A stretch of 64,000 bases of DNA from Siphonodentalium dalli (GCA_032622095.1 CP136065.1:155379577-155443576), one strand, 5' to 3'. Counted from the stretch's first letter, positions 28,101 to 35,980 are shown. The notes: a model not told the origin generated them from the letters alone. A program made the numbers and translations.

Positions 28101-31100
28101 AACTTAATAGTTAATACTGCACGAAGCAACATGGATTCAAATTGAAATCACACCACGACATACTAAAACTGTTTTACAGTGGGGTTTATAAAAACTATGT
28201 AAGTCGACAAAGTTTGATGATTGAGATCAGCTGCACAATGTCTTCACTCTTCCCATTCTTCCTCCCTGTTGTGATCTAATATGATCAATTCAATTGAGTG
28301 ACCAAACAGACATCGTAGTTGAAGCAACCCAAAACTTATTCAATGATCTTCCCTTTTATCAAGGAAATTGATGCTCCATGCTACTCTGTAACTGGTTGTG
28401 CCTGTGGGACTAATTGACACTCAATTTGGCAGTAATTTCTATATGTTAAGTGATTGCATACTGAAACCGAAACCGAGGTTTTTTTTACCAAAAATAACCG
28501 AAACCGAAACGTAAATTCTATAACCTTCCAACACTAGTGTCCGCGATCATGATACCGACAAATAGCTCGAATACTGAATAGGACTGCTGCGAGTCTGACC
28601 TAACTGACCTTCCTCTTTGTTCTATAGTTATTACTTTCTTGTCTTTATATATAATTCATTGGAGGTCAATGGAGGATATACCAATGATAATGATATATTA
28701 CAGATCTTTAATATATAGTTTTGTTACTCGTTTTACCAATACCCATACTATTGTTACTCGTTTTACAAATGCCCAAACATATGCTGATCACGGCAAATAA
28801 GCGATCCCTCCTGCCATTCACAAATTTCACTTGCTCATTCCCCATCACGAGAGCCAGCAAAAGAACAGTGAATTCGTGTTTTTGAATATCGTTAAATGCC
28901 GTGAATAAGGTCTTTATTTCAGCTACTATTTCTCACCTAGGTTTGTCCCTGGAGCATGGCATAATGTCGACATAATTAGTGTGAGAAAAGTCCGCTAGAA
29001 ATTAGCGGTTAACCGGTTGAAATCTGGTTAACCCCGATGGTTAACCGGTTAGAAGAATGGGTCAACCGTTTCAGCTCTATTAAATTTGTCAAAATAATGT
29101 TCCTGTCTGTTTCTTCACACGAAACATTTTGTGTGGAGAAGTGCACGACTGTGAACAGCTTGCTAAAATCCTTCCAGTCAAGATCGATAAGTGAGTAAAC
29201 AAAATAATTCACTCGAATACACAACAGACTGTTGAAACTACAATAATTATTAGTTAGGCTGCAGTTTGGCATAACGACATTTTTTTTAATTGAAGGCTAG
29301 CCTGGCATTGTTTTTCAGTTTGTTGTTTGTTTTATTTTACGTTTTGATGTCACATATTGACTTTCTAGAGAGGATTTTTTTGAATTGTTAGCATAGAAAT
29401 ACTCCAATGATTGCCTCTAATAAAGAGCGTCCATGTTTTCGTCGCGGTGTAGACAATAAAGAGCGTTCTCAATTATGAACGTGCTCTATTTCGATATGTC
29501 ATGGGTGATTTTGAATTGTGACAATTAAATATAAAGAGCGTCCATGCTTCAGTCTCCCAAAAGCGGTAGACAATAAAGAGCGTTCTAAATTACGCACTGT
29601 GTTGTCTTTTTGGAGGTACTAAATAATGGATCGCTAGCCCGCTCAGAACTGAACACACTACATCTACTAGCCATCTTTGAATATGTGGATATTTATATCG
29701 AAAGTAAAACAACAAACAAACACAAAACAAAGGCGCATAAATAGAGTGAACATTATTCAGCCCAGTGTTTATATAAATTTGGGCGCTTCTTATATATGTA
29801 TGACCAGAGCGATAATGTTCGAATTCTTTTTTGCATTTTAGAGTGCAAACAAGTTCGCGACTGACACTGATGAATAGTCACTGAGTGATTACAAATCACC
29901 GAATGAATACGCGATACAATCAAAGCACAAATTACTGCCATCTATTTACCAAAACAGACACGTGCCGGCATGTTAATTATTAATGGCTACAAAAACAACA
30001 ACCATTCTAGGGGCTATGAATTACTTTATTCACATAGTTATTGTCTTCTATTCCAGATAAACGGCCAAAGCGTAACGTAATCTATACACCACACGCGCAC
30101 ATACGACTCCGCATTTTAGTATCGGCTGACTTACGATTACGTCCTCGTAGTCTGCATAATAAACTCCGGCTCCGAATCTGTGTTTTTAATTCGCTCCCCA
30201 CAAGTACGTCACTCGTAGTTTAGTCACGGAAATCTCCGAATACCGGTGGTGGTATTATTTATTTATTTTACGGGTTATTTATTACGCGATCGGAATGGGA
30301 CTTGGATCATTTTAATCACAACAGGGAGGGCTTTCCGATTGCGTTTTGTAGTTTCTAGAGCGAATAAGTCCTTTAACAAGGATGAGTTGTCAATGCCCTA
30401 TGACATCAAGCCTGAGTTTAGTGTGTCTGTCATTTGCAGAATGAGGTCCCCAGAGGCTGAATTTAGTGAAGCTATCCTGTATATTGGGCTAGCATCACTA
30501 AATTCATCCTCTGGGGACCTCATCCTGCTTAGGAAACATCTTCGCTGGAAAGTTTCTTTATTATAAAATTTCTATAGAAACTTCTTTTTTGGTTTAGTTT
30601 CTCTATATCCCCAAATTGGCAGACGACGCAATCGACACATTGCAAAGTCAAGGTTCCCAATGGTTTACATCACAATATTCACCATTTGGGAACTTCAATC
30701 TGAGTATATGTCTCCCATAGCAAATGAGGCCATGCAGAATGAGGTTCCCAGAGGGTGAATTTAGTGATGCTAGCCCACTATGCAGGATAGCATCACTAAA
30801 TTCACCCTCTGGGGACCTCATTCTGCATATGACAGGCACACTAAACTCAGGCTTGTATGACAGGGGTATAATAATCATATACTGTGAATAGCTTTGGTTT
30901 CATCGGTATAAATTTTCTTGGTTTCTCACAAAAAGGCCATTTCGTGGGGACGATAATTTGTGGAGAAACTGTTGAGAAATTGGTCCCCAAAGTATTCCAG
31001 TGTCGAAAGGGTATCGCAAAATCAGTGCACTAATAGCTACAGTAATGCCCTAAGTAATCGACTCCTTAAACACAGCAGAATTATGGGTAACTTTTCTGAG

Positions 31101-33267
31101 AGCTTTCCGATGAATGGCAACAAGCCATATTTCCGACTAAATCCCCCAGAGCTTTCCGATGAATGGCAACAAGCCATATTTCCAACTAAATCCTGAAAAG
31201 TTACCCATAATTCTGCTGTGTTTAAGGAGTCGATTAATTAGAGCATTACTGTACCAGCTTCATTTCACACGCTAGCAAAGTAGTTATTGATTGTTTTATG
31301 AATCCTGCGCATGGTGAAACCATTAGCCTTTATTAAGAGACCAATTCATTGAGCATTGACTACTATAGAAGGGATCACGCAATGTAGAATATAAATATTG
31401 TTTTTCGACAATGATTAATGTTACATATAAAATGATTACGTTTCATCTCATCTACCATGTTTTTTCACCACACATTTAATGACATGTCGAAAATAGATCT
31501 AATTCCCGACCTTCATGTTCATCTCGGATATTGATATTTGCTCTACCAACTGAGAGTCAATTATTTTGTTGGATGTTGATTTCATGGTTGGACTAAAATA
31601 CGAAATCAACGAATAATAAACACCCACAAATTAAAAGGATTTTACAGTGAAGTTAATTCAATAACAACTGAATGTGCTATATAATGTAAATGTACTCTCG
31701 GGATCAAAATAAACATTCACATTAAATGTGAAAATCCCCCCCTGTATGCTGTTTATTTGGGTCCCTGTCAATTTTTATTTCATTCCAAATGACTGCTTTT
31801 CATATAAAAATCACATCAATGTGATGTAAAATAGTTATCAAGAATCAGACAAGGGCTAACACATCTTGTTTTTGGTTCTTATATGGCTAAACAAAGAATA
31901 TGTTGGGAAATGACCCCATTATTTCACCCCTGTACATGTTCTACTATTTAATTTTGAGGAAATGTTCACCCCTGTACTATTTTTCCGCTCCCTATGTTTA
32001 TTTGGTTTCCAAGATAATCTATTATGTTTTTTGTTTCTCTTATTTTCCCCACCGTCCTTACATTTTAAATACATACCTCTTTTTTCTTAGAAGATTTTCG
32101 TCTCAACAAACAGACAATGATGAGGATACCACAGATTAAAACTACAGCTAAGACAGGAACCAGGATGTAAATTAGCAGTAAGTTGTCTCCGCCATCTGTT
32201 AATACAAATGAATGGACTCAAGATAGATTCCTTCCAATGAGTCTATTAATATTTCCCCATACATTACTTATTTAAAGATGGAATAGCTCTTCCTAAGACC
32301 ATGTCATCTCAGTCCACAACAGCTTGCAATATCGGTTGGGTTGATGCTGTTTTGGACCGAGTCCCATCCCATTACTCTTCTATAACAGACTTTATGCCCA
32401 GAATCGTGGGCGGGAGTTATCTTGTTGTTTGTATGTCTTCGGATTAGGCCAAATGGATGCTTTGTGTATATGAACATAAAGGGCAGCCTTTCCCAAGCAT
32501 GTGATATCAAACATATGTAAATCAGAGGTAGACTGTTGAATGTAAAAGAAACAAAATTTACAATTAAACAAAGAGTTGTTTTTTATTGTGCTCTCAGAAA
32601 ATGTATGTAAACAATATATTAAACGATCGTACCATCACTTTCCCTTTTTCTATCACGGTAAATGATATACCATTTTGAAGAGAGATCAATCGCGGACATG
32701 TCAGATGATTAATCGCATTAAGGGGCTCATGTGTATTCATGGGCTCCACATGTAAATGTAATATGTTTTTTCAATGAAGCCTGTCATAGAAGAGTAACAG
32801 GGTGGGTGTCAGTCCAAAACCATATTCCATGGGGCCGTGACTACCCTATTTATATATCGCTTATGGCTGAAAGGTTTCCTGTCTGGAAAATTATCCCAAT
32901 GTTATCGGAAACAGAGAAGTTTTTTGTTTTGGCCTTATACAGCATCTTTAACCTTGAACAATGTCTTTCATAGCTATTTCACCTAAATGCACACCTTTCT
33001 GTGACCTCATTGCCAAATCACATAATTGAAGATCAATCAGGCTAAATTTTTAAAGTAACTTTTTAAGTAAGTAGCTAGTTGGAGTGGAACTAAGCATGCC
33101 TGATCCCAAGGTTAATCCTTTCTTTACTAAATACTAATTGAGGAGCAGTTCCCATAGCAAATGTTCAGATAATAATTTCAACAAAACGACCTGTAGAACA
33201 TTTCCCACCAAAGAATAGGACTCTTTTTGCATTTGTGTTATGCTTTGTCTGCTTACACTTCCTGAGC

Positions 33268-33304
<37 letters not shown>

Positions 33305-35577
33305 TAATAGACTGTTTCAATGAAAATATAACTAAATGCGAGAATCCATTTAGTAAAGAAAGGGTTAAAAATTGGTGATTCACAAACATTTCTGCGGGAA
33401 TTTAAAAAACATCTGGATGTTTGAATGATCAGTGTCTAATTCATTTAATTATTGACATATGCATCCAATGTCAAACTTAAACAGTATGTTGTTTGGCATC
33501 TGACACTTCTAGAAGCCCAGAGATGCATCGAAAACAATGTCAACGAAACTTATTATTATCGATTATCCAGTTTGTATTTCGCTAAAAAAAAAAGATCTTT
33601 TGAAAAACATGATTTTCCATTTTGAGATCGTTGAATCAGAATGATGGGCCGAAACTTATTGGTCAAAAATGACAATGACCGAACGGGAGTTCATAAAATA
33701 CACACACTTCAATCTCTGTTTCCAACGATAAACTACACAAAAGTAAGACAATACAGGTATGCACACCCGCAAACTATTAAACTATAATTGTTGGTGTAAA
33801 AGTCACATCTTTAATACGATACCAAAACATACTAGTATATTGTCAACAACACAGAGTTGATAGAAATTCTGAAATGGTGTTACGACTGAATTTGTGGTTT
33901 CCGATGTCTAACTCAAATGTAAATATATGCGATACATGTCATATTTTATTCTCCCATGATCAATGTCATGATAGTATTTGTATGATGACAATGAAGCTGA
34001 AGAAATGTTAATAGGAGAATAGTCATGTAACACATTCCTTTGTCCCAAACAAGATTATCGCATTTCACCGTTTTGCCGATCATTCTAATACATTAATTTT
34101 GTATTCGCAGCATGGTAACTATGAATGTGTTTACAAAAAGACCTTGTGGTGTGCGTTGACAGTTAGTCGTCAAATTTCTTAAAGTATCACTGTGTTGTGA
34201 AGTGGGAATGGACACTTCTCATAGCTGATAAAGATTGTTGGTACCAAGATTGACCAATAAGATGCACACATATAAGTGGAAGCAAAAGTAGTCTCAGAAA
34301 ATAAATTGACAAAACAGGATTTTCCATTGGATGATCTCCGAATCTGGTTGGTGGTCCAAAATCAAATTGGCTTTGTTACAATGTTTCTAGCATTGAATTT
34401 TCAAGTTGTTTTTTTTCAGAATCAAGTCATAAAAAAACGCTGATCCCAAAATATGGCAATGCCCCCAAAACAAACATGAGATTGGAAGTTTTGCCATTGC
34501 ATACTAGTAGCTATGTTTATAGACCTGTAGTACTGAAATGATGAATCCAATATTGGATATACAGTAATGCCCTAAATAATCGACTCCTTAACCACAGTAA
34601 AATTATGGGTAATTTTTCAGGGTTTTGTCAGAAATATGGCTTGTTGCCATTCATCGGAAAGCTCTCAGTATTACTGTAAATGAATAATTATCCTGGAATC
34701 AGGGACCAGCCATGAGGTTTCAAATTGGGAGAAGTCACTTCTCCCTGCAGGGCTCAAAATACATTTAATTTTGCGAGAATCAAATGCTGAATAAAGTTAG
34801 TTATAAAGCACAGAAAATTTTAAAGTTTTGCGAGTATCATTACGAGAATCGATTCGGTGATTCTCATCGAATCTTAAGGCCCGCCCTGTTATGTTATTGG
34901 GGAGAAGTGGACTGTTATCAGGGAGAAGTAGCAATGGCTGAAGTTCAATTTACACCTAAACGTCACCATTCTATGGTCCAATAAGTATTATGCAACACAA
35001 GAGCCCATTATAGTGAGTAAGAAGTTACTAAGAACACCATTGTAATCGGTAAATATAATTAAATATGCTGTTGGGACATATGCATACTGGTATATGAGAG
35101 AGAATTCACTAATCACTGGGACAAAATAGGGAGAAGTGGAACATTTTAGGGAGAAGATGTCTCCCAAGTCATCCTCTAGGCTGGTCTCAGCCTGGAATTG
35201 ACCATTCTCGGAAATTAAATGCAAATATTTCAAGATTTACAGTCTAAATTTGTTTTATTTTATCCTCCTACCAGACTGAACCATGGTTCGCCCAGATGTT
35301 CCAAAAATACACTAATTTAAAGACCTGAGAAGTAAATGGGTTAAGTAGGTAACTAACCTGACTGAGTTCCACCAAGAGTCGTCCCCGATGACGCTGCAGC
35401 AGATGTGGAGTAGGACGAAGTGATAGATTCAGATGAGACGGTTGAATCAGAAGTAATAAATTCCGTTGAGACAGTTGAGTCAGAAGTTGAAACACTTGTG
35501 AGTTCTGTGGTTGTTGTTGTTGGAGATAGAGATTCAGTTTCTCCGGTGTTGGAGACAGTAGTGATAGAGTTAGCCAT
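3278..35577 (-). CDS. Transmembrane multi-SH3 scaffold protein (12-exon gene model)
   Basis: Spliced model, exons in transcript order: 35577-35358, 32195-32077, 26361-26232, 24775-24590, 23991-23861, 22335-22281, 21393-21221, 19008-18909, 13729-13575, 9676-8210, 5345-5240, 3391-3278. All listed boundaries have GT donors and AG acceptors, and splice phases agree at every junction except exon 10 to 11, which is short by 2 nt. The product is about 985 residues: Ser/Thr-rich N-terminus (1-73), one membrane helix (about 79-104), acidic linker, SH3-1 (about 162-217), SH3-2 (283-338), SH3-3 (372-423), proline-rich region (424-912), SH3-4 (about 920-980). SH3 domains bind proline-rich ligands, so a membrane-tethered adaptor is likely. 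I cannot name an orthologue. Four SH3 domains behind a single membrane helix is not an arrangement I recognise among the standard animal adaptors. Missing 5' exons with a signal peptide are possible. Confidence 0.8.
3392..5239 (-). other. Intron 11 of the SH3 gene
   Basis: Holds two monomers of a 'ccaagatg(g/t)ctgct' repeat (3546-3880, unit about 210 bp), a 68-bp hairpin 'attttcaatggagggggaat' at 3963-4031, and palindrome-B copy 2. No other coding signal seen. Confidence 0.65.
4965..5205. mobile_element. Palindrome-B MITE cluster, copy 2
   Basis: Two hairpin units (about 5005-5065 and 5090-5160) built from 'gccagtggattctctta' and 'agagaatgcactggcac', with 'gctgcaccagcacagctccc' at the right. 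Intron 11, 35 bp before exon 11's donor side. Confidence 0.7.
5240..5345 (-). CDS. SH3 gene exon 11: first half of SH3 domain 4
   Basis: 106 nt; acceptor TTTCTGCTTTCAG, donor CAG|GTATGT. The only open frame uses its first base to finish a codon and reads PKKSSLLRQATYSYTASRED onward with ELSFDEGSFIKEISQ. That is the ALYDY, RT-loop and first strands of an SH3 domain. This needs phase 2 from the exon before, but exon 10 ends in phase 0, so either an unseen 3n+2 exon lies in 5346-8209 or an alternative acceptor (CCCAAAG) is used. Confidence 0.82.
5867..6125. mobile_element. Palindrome-D repeat, copy 1
   Basis: Starts AAAGGTACTCAATCCGATTA and ends 'agtaccttt'. Shares 'tttggctttgggggtaaaaa' and 'gatcagatatcgat' with the copies at 16811 and 24898. 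Intron 10. Confidence 0.65.
6450..7940. mobile_element. 1.5-kb inverted-repeat element with GTGTATAAGTCGCA ends
   Basis: Left end TACTGTAAATTTTGGTGTAT, followed by 'aagtcgca' twice; right end is the near complement ('tgcgacttatacaccg' then 'aaatttacggta'). Interior open frames at 6683-6934 and 7353-7664 resemble no known protein, and the inner repeats 'gtaagacgagtccattttg' suggest non-coding sequence. It lies in intron 10 of the SH3 gene. Confidence 0.68.
8210..9676 (-). CDS. SH3 gene exon 10: large proline-rich, SH3-ligand region
   Basis: 1467 nt (489 codons), phase 0 at both ends; acceptor TTTTGTTTTACAG, donor AAG|GTAACT. It is disordered and rich in Ser, Pro and Lys. SH3 ligand motifs seen: PARKAPVPP and PARKAPSPP (about exon residues 55-63 and 100-108), RPLPPIPPR (about 176-184), SQPPIPKR (about 226-234), and a dense Pro stretch with PPPPPSNYHPPPP (about 260-275) and QPPPVPTQR. 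Near its C-terminal end are four 15-residue repeats built on (S/D)KWDAAPAVRKTSFD. RPLPPIPPR reads as a class I (+xxPxxP) motif and also ends PxxPxR, so self-binding by the SH3 domains is plausible. No catalytic domain. Confidence 0.93.
8300..8470 (-). repeat. Coding minisatellite: four 15-residue KWDA repeats
   Basis: A 45-bp unit repeats in frame inside exon 10. The units read LDAKWDAVPVVDKSS, then FDSKWDAAPAVRKTS twice (nearly identical in DNA), then FDSKWDSAPVSSV. The two middle copies share almost every base, so recent expansion by slippage or unequal exchange is likely and length polymorphism is expected. Confidence 0.9.
10702..10872. mobile_element. Palindrome-A MITE, copy 1
   Basis: TACAGTAATGCCCTAATTAA start and mirrored end; arms contain 'cgactcctt', 'cagcagaattatggg' and 'ggatttag'. 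It folds into a near-perfect hairpin. TA ends followed by CAGT fit a Tc1/mariner/pogo-type MITE. Intron 9. Confidence 0.85.
10949..10981. repeat. Poly-G homopolymer
   Basis: More than 30 consecutive G. Its length in any assembly is unreliable, and the open frames crossing it are artefacts. Intron 9. Confidence 0.95.
11030..11615 (+). mobile_element. Non-autonomous Helitron, copy 1
   Basis: Begins TCTATTATATATTTTG after a host A and ends CTTCTAG before a host T, with a GC-rich hairpin (CCGGACGAAGTCGGG) about 10 nt before CTAG. TC start, CTRR end, subterminal hairpin and insertion between A and T are the defining Helitron marks. A (GT)n tract follows the 5' end. Inside, blocks of 'ttcgatgaaacttg' and 'accttgacctt' repeat. 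No Rep/helicase coding sequence. It lies in intron 9 of the SH3 gene. Confidence 0.8.
11833..11968. mobile_element. Palindrome-A MITE, copy 2 (left arm shortened)
   Basis: Ends TACAGTAATGCTCTAATTAA and 'attagagcattacggta'. The left arm has lost the 'cagcagaattatggg' block, so the hairpin is asymmetric. Intron 9, 218 bp past the Helitron. Confidence 0.8.
12778..13237. mobile_element. piggyBac-like TTAA element, copy 1 (with nested palindrome B)
   Basis: Flanked by TTAA on both sides (12774-12777, 13238-13241) with inverted ends CCCTTTCAATGCCAGG and CCTGGCACTGAAAGGG. The interior carries long A and T runs and 'gggccgatgagatcggcccc'. A palindrome-B MITE (12813-12893) is inserted near the left end. 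CCCTTT termini plus TTAA target fit the piggyBac superfamily; there is no transposase. Intron 9. Confidence 0.72.
12813..12893. mobile_element. Palindrome-B unit nested in the TTAA element
   Basis: A single hairpin: 'gccaatgcattctcttatat' then centre then 'atataagagaatgcattggc'. It interrupts the left end of the element at 12778-13237; the sister copy at 44567 lacks it. Confidence 0.78.
13575..13729 (-). CDS. SH3 gene exon 9: SH3 domain 3
   Basis: 155 nt, phase 1 in, phase 0 out; acceptor CTTTTTCAG, donor GAG|GTATAT. It is a complete and the most canonical SH3 domain of the gene: HVALFSYTEEKDDDLSFEEG, DKVIVFE, SGWWLG with the Trp pair, and GYFPGSYVE. Acidic residues in the RT loop and the FPxxYV close are all present, so it should bind Arg/Lys-containing PxxP ligands such as those in exon 10. 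Confidence 0.93.
13795..14395. repeat. Dispersed repeat ending in GGACGGACGGAC microsatellite
   Basis: A block of about 150 bp ('attgaaatcggttcatattt', 'aagtcggacagaattttcta') repeats at about 13945, 14097 and 14238, followed by (GGAC)n at 14276 and a closing hairpin CCCCCATTTTCTTCGAAAGT. 'gtataccccc' and 'gggggtata' bound the end. Intron 8. Confidence 0.65.
15118..15330. repeat. Dispersed repeat shared with 2391-2560
   Basis: Second copy of the 'aaagccacatggtg...' repeat, about 75-80% like the first by eye; intron 8 of the SH3 gene. Confidence 0.65.
16811..17260. mobile_element. Palindrome-D repeat, copy 2
   Basis: 'ccgatcagacgctcctaaat' at the left and 'atcggattgagtaccttta' at the right; 'gataactctaaagtcaagtg' inside. 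Intron 8. Confidence 0.65.
17770..18240. repeat. Dispersed repeat related to the GGACGGAC family
   Basis: Contains two copies of 'aatgtaggaataaaagct' + 'ggacaaaattatgcatgt' (about 17881 and 18052), then 'ggacggatgacggacggaca' and the ending 'gtataccctcccc ... gggggg'. Its left part 'gggttcgaatgagccatgtc' also occurs at 2920. Intron 8. Confidence 0.62.
18909..19008 (-). CDS. SH3 gene exon 8: linker between SH3-2 and SH3-3
   Basis: 100 nt, phase 0 in, phase 1 out; acceptor CTTGCACCCACAG, donor GATCG|GTATGT. It codes for 33 residues starting IPEAEALASVQRKTYKAL and ending LDQDLLGI. It was found because exons 7 and 9 do not join in frame without it (0 out, 1 in). This exon has exactly the missing 3n+1 length with strong splice sites on both sides. 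The sequence is amphipathic and could form a short helix; no known domain. Confidence 0.75.
19094..19247. mobile_element. Palindrome-A MITE, copy 3
   Basis: TACAGTAATGCCCTAAATAA start, 'tagggcattacta' end, centre 'ttgttgccattccctatagcaa'. The right arm lacks the Pu-rich 'ggatttag' part. It lies 86 bp upstream (transcript sense) of exon 8 of the SH3 gene. Confidence 0.82.
19735..19950. mobile_element. Palindrome-B MITE cluster, copy 3
   Basis: Two hairpin units with the 'gacgggagctgcgctggtg' left flank and 'aggaagctccagttatggaa' right flank. Intron 7. Confidence 0.72.
20240..20685. mobile_element. Palindrome-C element, copy 2
   Basis: Two hairpins ('gaggtccccagagggtgaat' type) around 20275-20360 and 20560-20650, joined by a spacer with 'atatctcctaatttgcag'. 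Intron 7. Confidence 0.72.
21006..21187. mobile_element. Palindrome-A MITE, copy 4, beside exon 7 donor
   Basis: TACAGTATTGCCCTAAATAA start and 'gggcattactgta' end, arms well matched. On the transcript it begins 33 nt after the exon 7 splice donor, so a stable hairpin would form right behind the donor. Confidence 0.85.
21221..21393 (-). CDS. SH3 gene exon 7: SH3 domain 2
   Basis: 173 nt, phase 1 in, phase 0 out; acceptor CTTCAACCAG, donor GAG|GTTAGT. It is one complete SH3 domain: FYRAVYSYTP, NGEINLKKGEIV, NGWMRG and the closing DDGWFPLVYVEE. The conserved first binding-site Trp is followed by Met rather than Trp or Tyr. A palindromic MITE begins only 33 nt past the donor on the transcript strand (21006-21187). 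Confidence 0.9.
21700..21845. repeat. Short tandem repeat of 'tcatatcagccctcggtac' units
   Basis: Four imperfect units of about 20 bp between 'tttgatattggcctg' and 'gcctaatatcaaac', which are inverted. Likely a small foldback. Intron 6. Confidence 0.65.
22281..22335 (-). CDS. SH3 gene exon 6: short linker exon
   Basis: 55 nt, phase 0 in, phase 1 out; acceptor ACTTCAG, donor TTG|GTGAGT. It codes for KSPEVDNRRSIVPNDSNV. Only phase 0 is open, and the other two frames hit stops, which matches the phase left by exon 5 and needed by exon 7. No motif beyond a possible phosphorylatable RRS. Confidence 0.7.
22368..22412 (+). repeat. Possible tRNA-derived SINE head, truncated
   Basis: 'gctgtggtccagtggtcatc' and 'atgctagacttgtaac' look like the A-box half of a tRNA or tRNA-derived SINE. 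No B-box (GGTTCGA) follows, because a palindrome-C element begins here. Not a functional tRNA. Confidence 0.4.
22405..22865. mobile_element. Palindrome-C element, copy 3
   Basis: Hairpins at about 22440-22530 and 22735-22815 with the same spacer. Outer ends 'aagcctgaat...' and '...ttcaggctt'. Intron 5, 70 bp upstream of exon 6. Confidence 0.75.
23861..23991 (-). CDS. SH3 gene exon 5: charged linker
   Basis: 131 nt, phase 1 in, phase 0 out; acceptor GTTTCAG, donor AGT|GTTAGT. It codes for 44 residues rich in Lys, Glu, Asp and Ser (ESGEKEKEKLEDADSGF, later NNNDDVAEDPELES). It is a low-complexity linker between SH3-1 and SH3-2 with no domain. Assignment rests on frame, splice phase and the unusual acidic coding composition in an AT-rich background. 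Confidence 0.72.
24590..24775 (-). CDS. SH3 gene exon 4: SH3 domain 1
   Basis: 186 nt, phase 1 in and out; acceptor TTTTCACAG, donor CAAG|GTGAG. It holds a complete SH3 domain of about 56 residues: YRVLHDYEG (the ALYDY position), E..L acidic RT loop, DEILLV, the conserved Trp in NGWLYC, and the closing GWIPEGYADLI. The Trp, Pro and Tyr of the ligand-binding surface are present, so binding to PxxP motifs is expected. The ALYDY Tyr is kept although its first residues differ from consensus. Confidence 0.92.
24898..25375. mobile_element. Palindrome-D repeat, copy 3
   Basis: 'gtactcaatccg' start and 'ttggattgagtatctttaa' end; the two halves are inverted copies (GGGGGTAAAAAATATTTGA against 'caaatatttttgacccc'). 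Intron 3. Confidence 0.68.
26232..26361 (-). CDS. SH3 gene exon 3: acidic juxtamembrane linker
   Basis: 130 nt, phase 0 in, phase 1 out; acceptor CATTTTAG, donor AAG|GTATGA. It codes for 43 residues beginning NVSKNKEEVW and rich in Glu, Gln and Pro (EEQTQPEEPQQ near the end). No domain is seen. It follows the membrane helix directly and is GC-richer than the surrounding intron, as expected for coding sequence. Confidence 0.75.
27705..29079. mobile_element. hAT-like non-autonomous transposon (1375 bp)
   Basis: Terminal inverted repeats TAGAGCTGAAACGGTTAGAC on the left and its near mirror ending CCGTTTCAGCTCTA on the right. The flanks are TTAAATTC (left) and TTAAATTT (right), an 8-bp target duplication with one mismatch, which is the hAT signature. 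Subterminal AACCGGTT words recur. No transposase frame remains. It lies in intron 2 of the SH3 gene. Confidence 0.78.
29420..29595. repeat. Duplicated 'aaagagcgtccatg' block
   Basis: 'aataaagagcgtccatg' then 'tagacaataaagagcgttct' occurs twice, about 111 bp apart. Function unknown. Intron 2. Confidence 0.65.
30405..30870. mobile_element. Palindrome-C element, copy 4
   Basis: Hairpins at about 30440-30525 and 30735-30830; outer ends 'tgacatcaagcctgagttta' and 'taaactcaggcttgtatgac' are inverted repeats that define the whole unit. Intron 2. Confidence 0.78.
31038..31253. mobile_element. Palindrome-A MITE, copy 5
   Basis: Long version with the 'gagctttccgatgaatggca' block present twice in direct orientation, so it is partly rearranged. 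Ends TACAGTAATGCCC and 'gagcattactgta'. Intron 2. Confidence 0.83.
32077..32195 (-). CDS. SH3 gene exon 2: transmembrane helix
   Basis: 119 nt, phase 1 in and phase 0 out, acceptor TTAACAG, donor GAG|GTATGT. It codes for DGGDN followed by about 26 strongly hydrophobic residues (LLLIYILVPVLAVVL onward, then CGILIIVCLL) and the basic stop-transfer cluster RRKSSKKKE. The positive charges after the helix put the downstream SH3 part in the cytoplasm and the Ser/Thr-rich part outside. It lies 3.2 kb from exon 1 and 5.7 kb from exon 3. The exact phase fit on both sides supports its belonging to this gene. Confidence 0.8.
33270..33298. repeat. Poly-C homopolymer
   Basis: Nearly 30 consecutive C in intron 1. 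Shorter C runs lie at 6918-6930, 10479-10488, 15062-15071 and 37297-37310. Confidence 0.95.
34560..34678. mobile_element. Palindrome-A MITE, copy 6 (mostly one arm)
   Basis: Full left arm to 'catcggaaagctctcag', then directly 'tattactgta': most of the second arm is deleted. Intron 1. Confidence 0.75.
34696..35175. repeat. Dispersed repeat 'gggagaagt', copy 1
   Basis: Bounded by 'aattgggagaagtcacttct' and 'agggagaagatgtctccca'. The inverted copy lies at 43797-44130. Inside intron 1. Confidence 0.62.
35358..35577 (-). CDS. SH3 gene exon 1: Ser/Thr-rich N-terminal segment
   Basis: Codes for 73 residues beginning MANSITTV and ending GTQS, then one base of a split codon; the donor is CAG|GTTAGT. 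More than half of the residues are Ser or Thr, with repeated TSDSTVS-like units, typical of an O-glycosylated mucin-like stalk. An in-frame TAA lies 12 nt before the ATG, so the ATG at 35577 is the first possible start in this reading. There is no hydrophobic signal peptide. Either this is a signal-anchor type protein, or the exon is really entered by splicing from upstream exons and the ATG is internal. Confidence 0.6.
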
Positions 35578-35980
35578 TCTTAAAGATTAACATCCCACTG
35601 CATCCCATTAATCATATCATGTCATCGTCGAAAATATCAACAGATGAAACAGCTGTTCATACGAAAGGTCTAATATAGCCTCAGCTAGTATTAATGTTCC
35701 TCATTTTTGTGAAATGTGTCCTCCGCTGAATAGATATACACAGAAATAAGTTAAATCCAGTCTCTCTGTTTCATCGTGCTCTTTTGTTGAATAGAGGCCT
35801 CTGTAATGATAACAAAATATGGAATTAGAAAAGAGTTTTCACTACATGTACATGTGCATTCAGGCAATCTCATCTGCTACTGTAAAATTTCTTGAAGAAT
35901 GATATAGAAAAAAGCGAGATTAGTATGTATTATATGAGTTATTAGCCTAAGGTAAACAGCAGGATAAAAATCATACGACC

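Larger units (their letters stand above)
26362..32076 (-). other. Intron 2 of the SH3 gene
   Basis: 5.7 kb holding the hAT-like element, the duplicated 'aaagagcgtc' block, palindrome C copy 4 and palindrome A copy 5. 26370-27690 and 29600-30400 and 31260-32070 show no gene. Confidence 0.6.
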
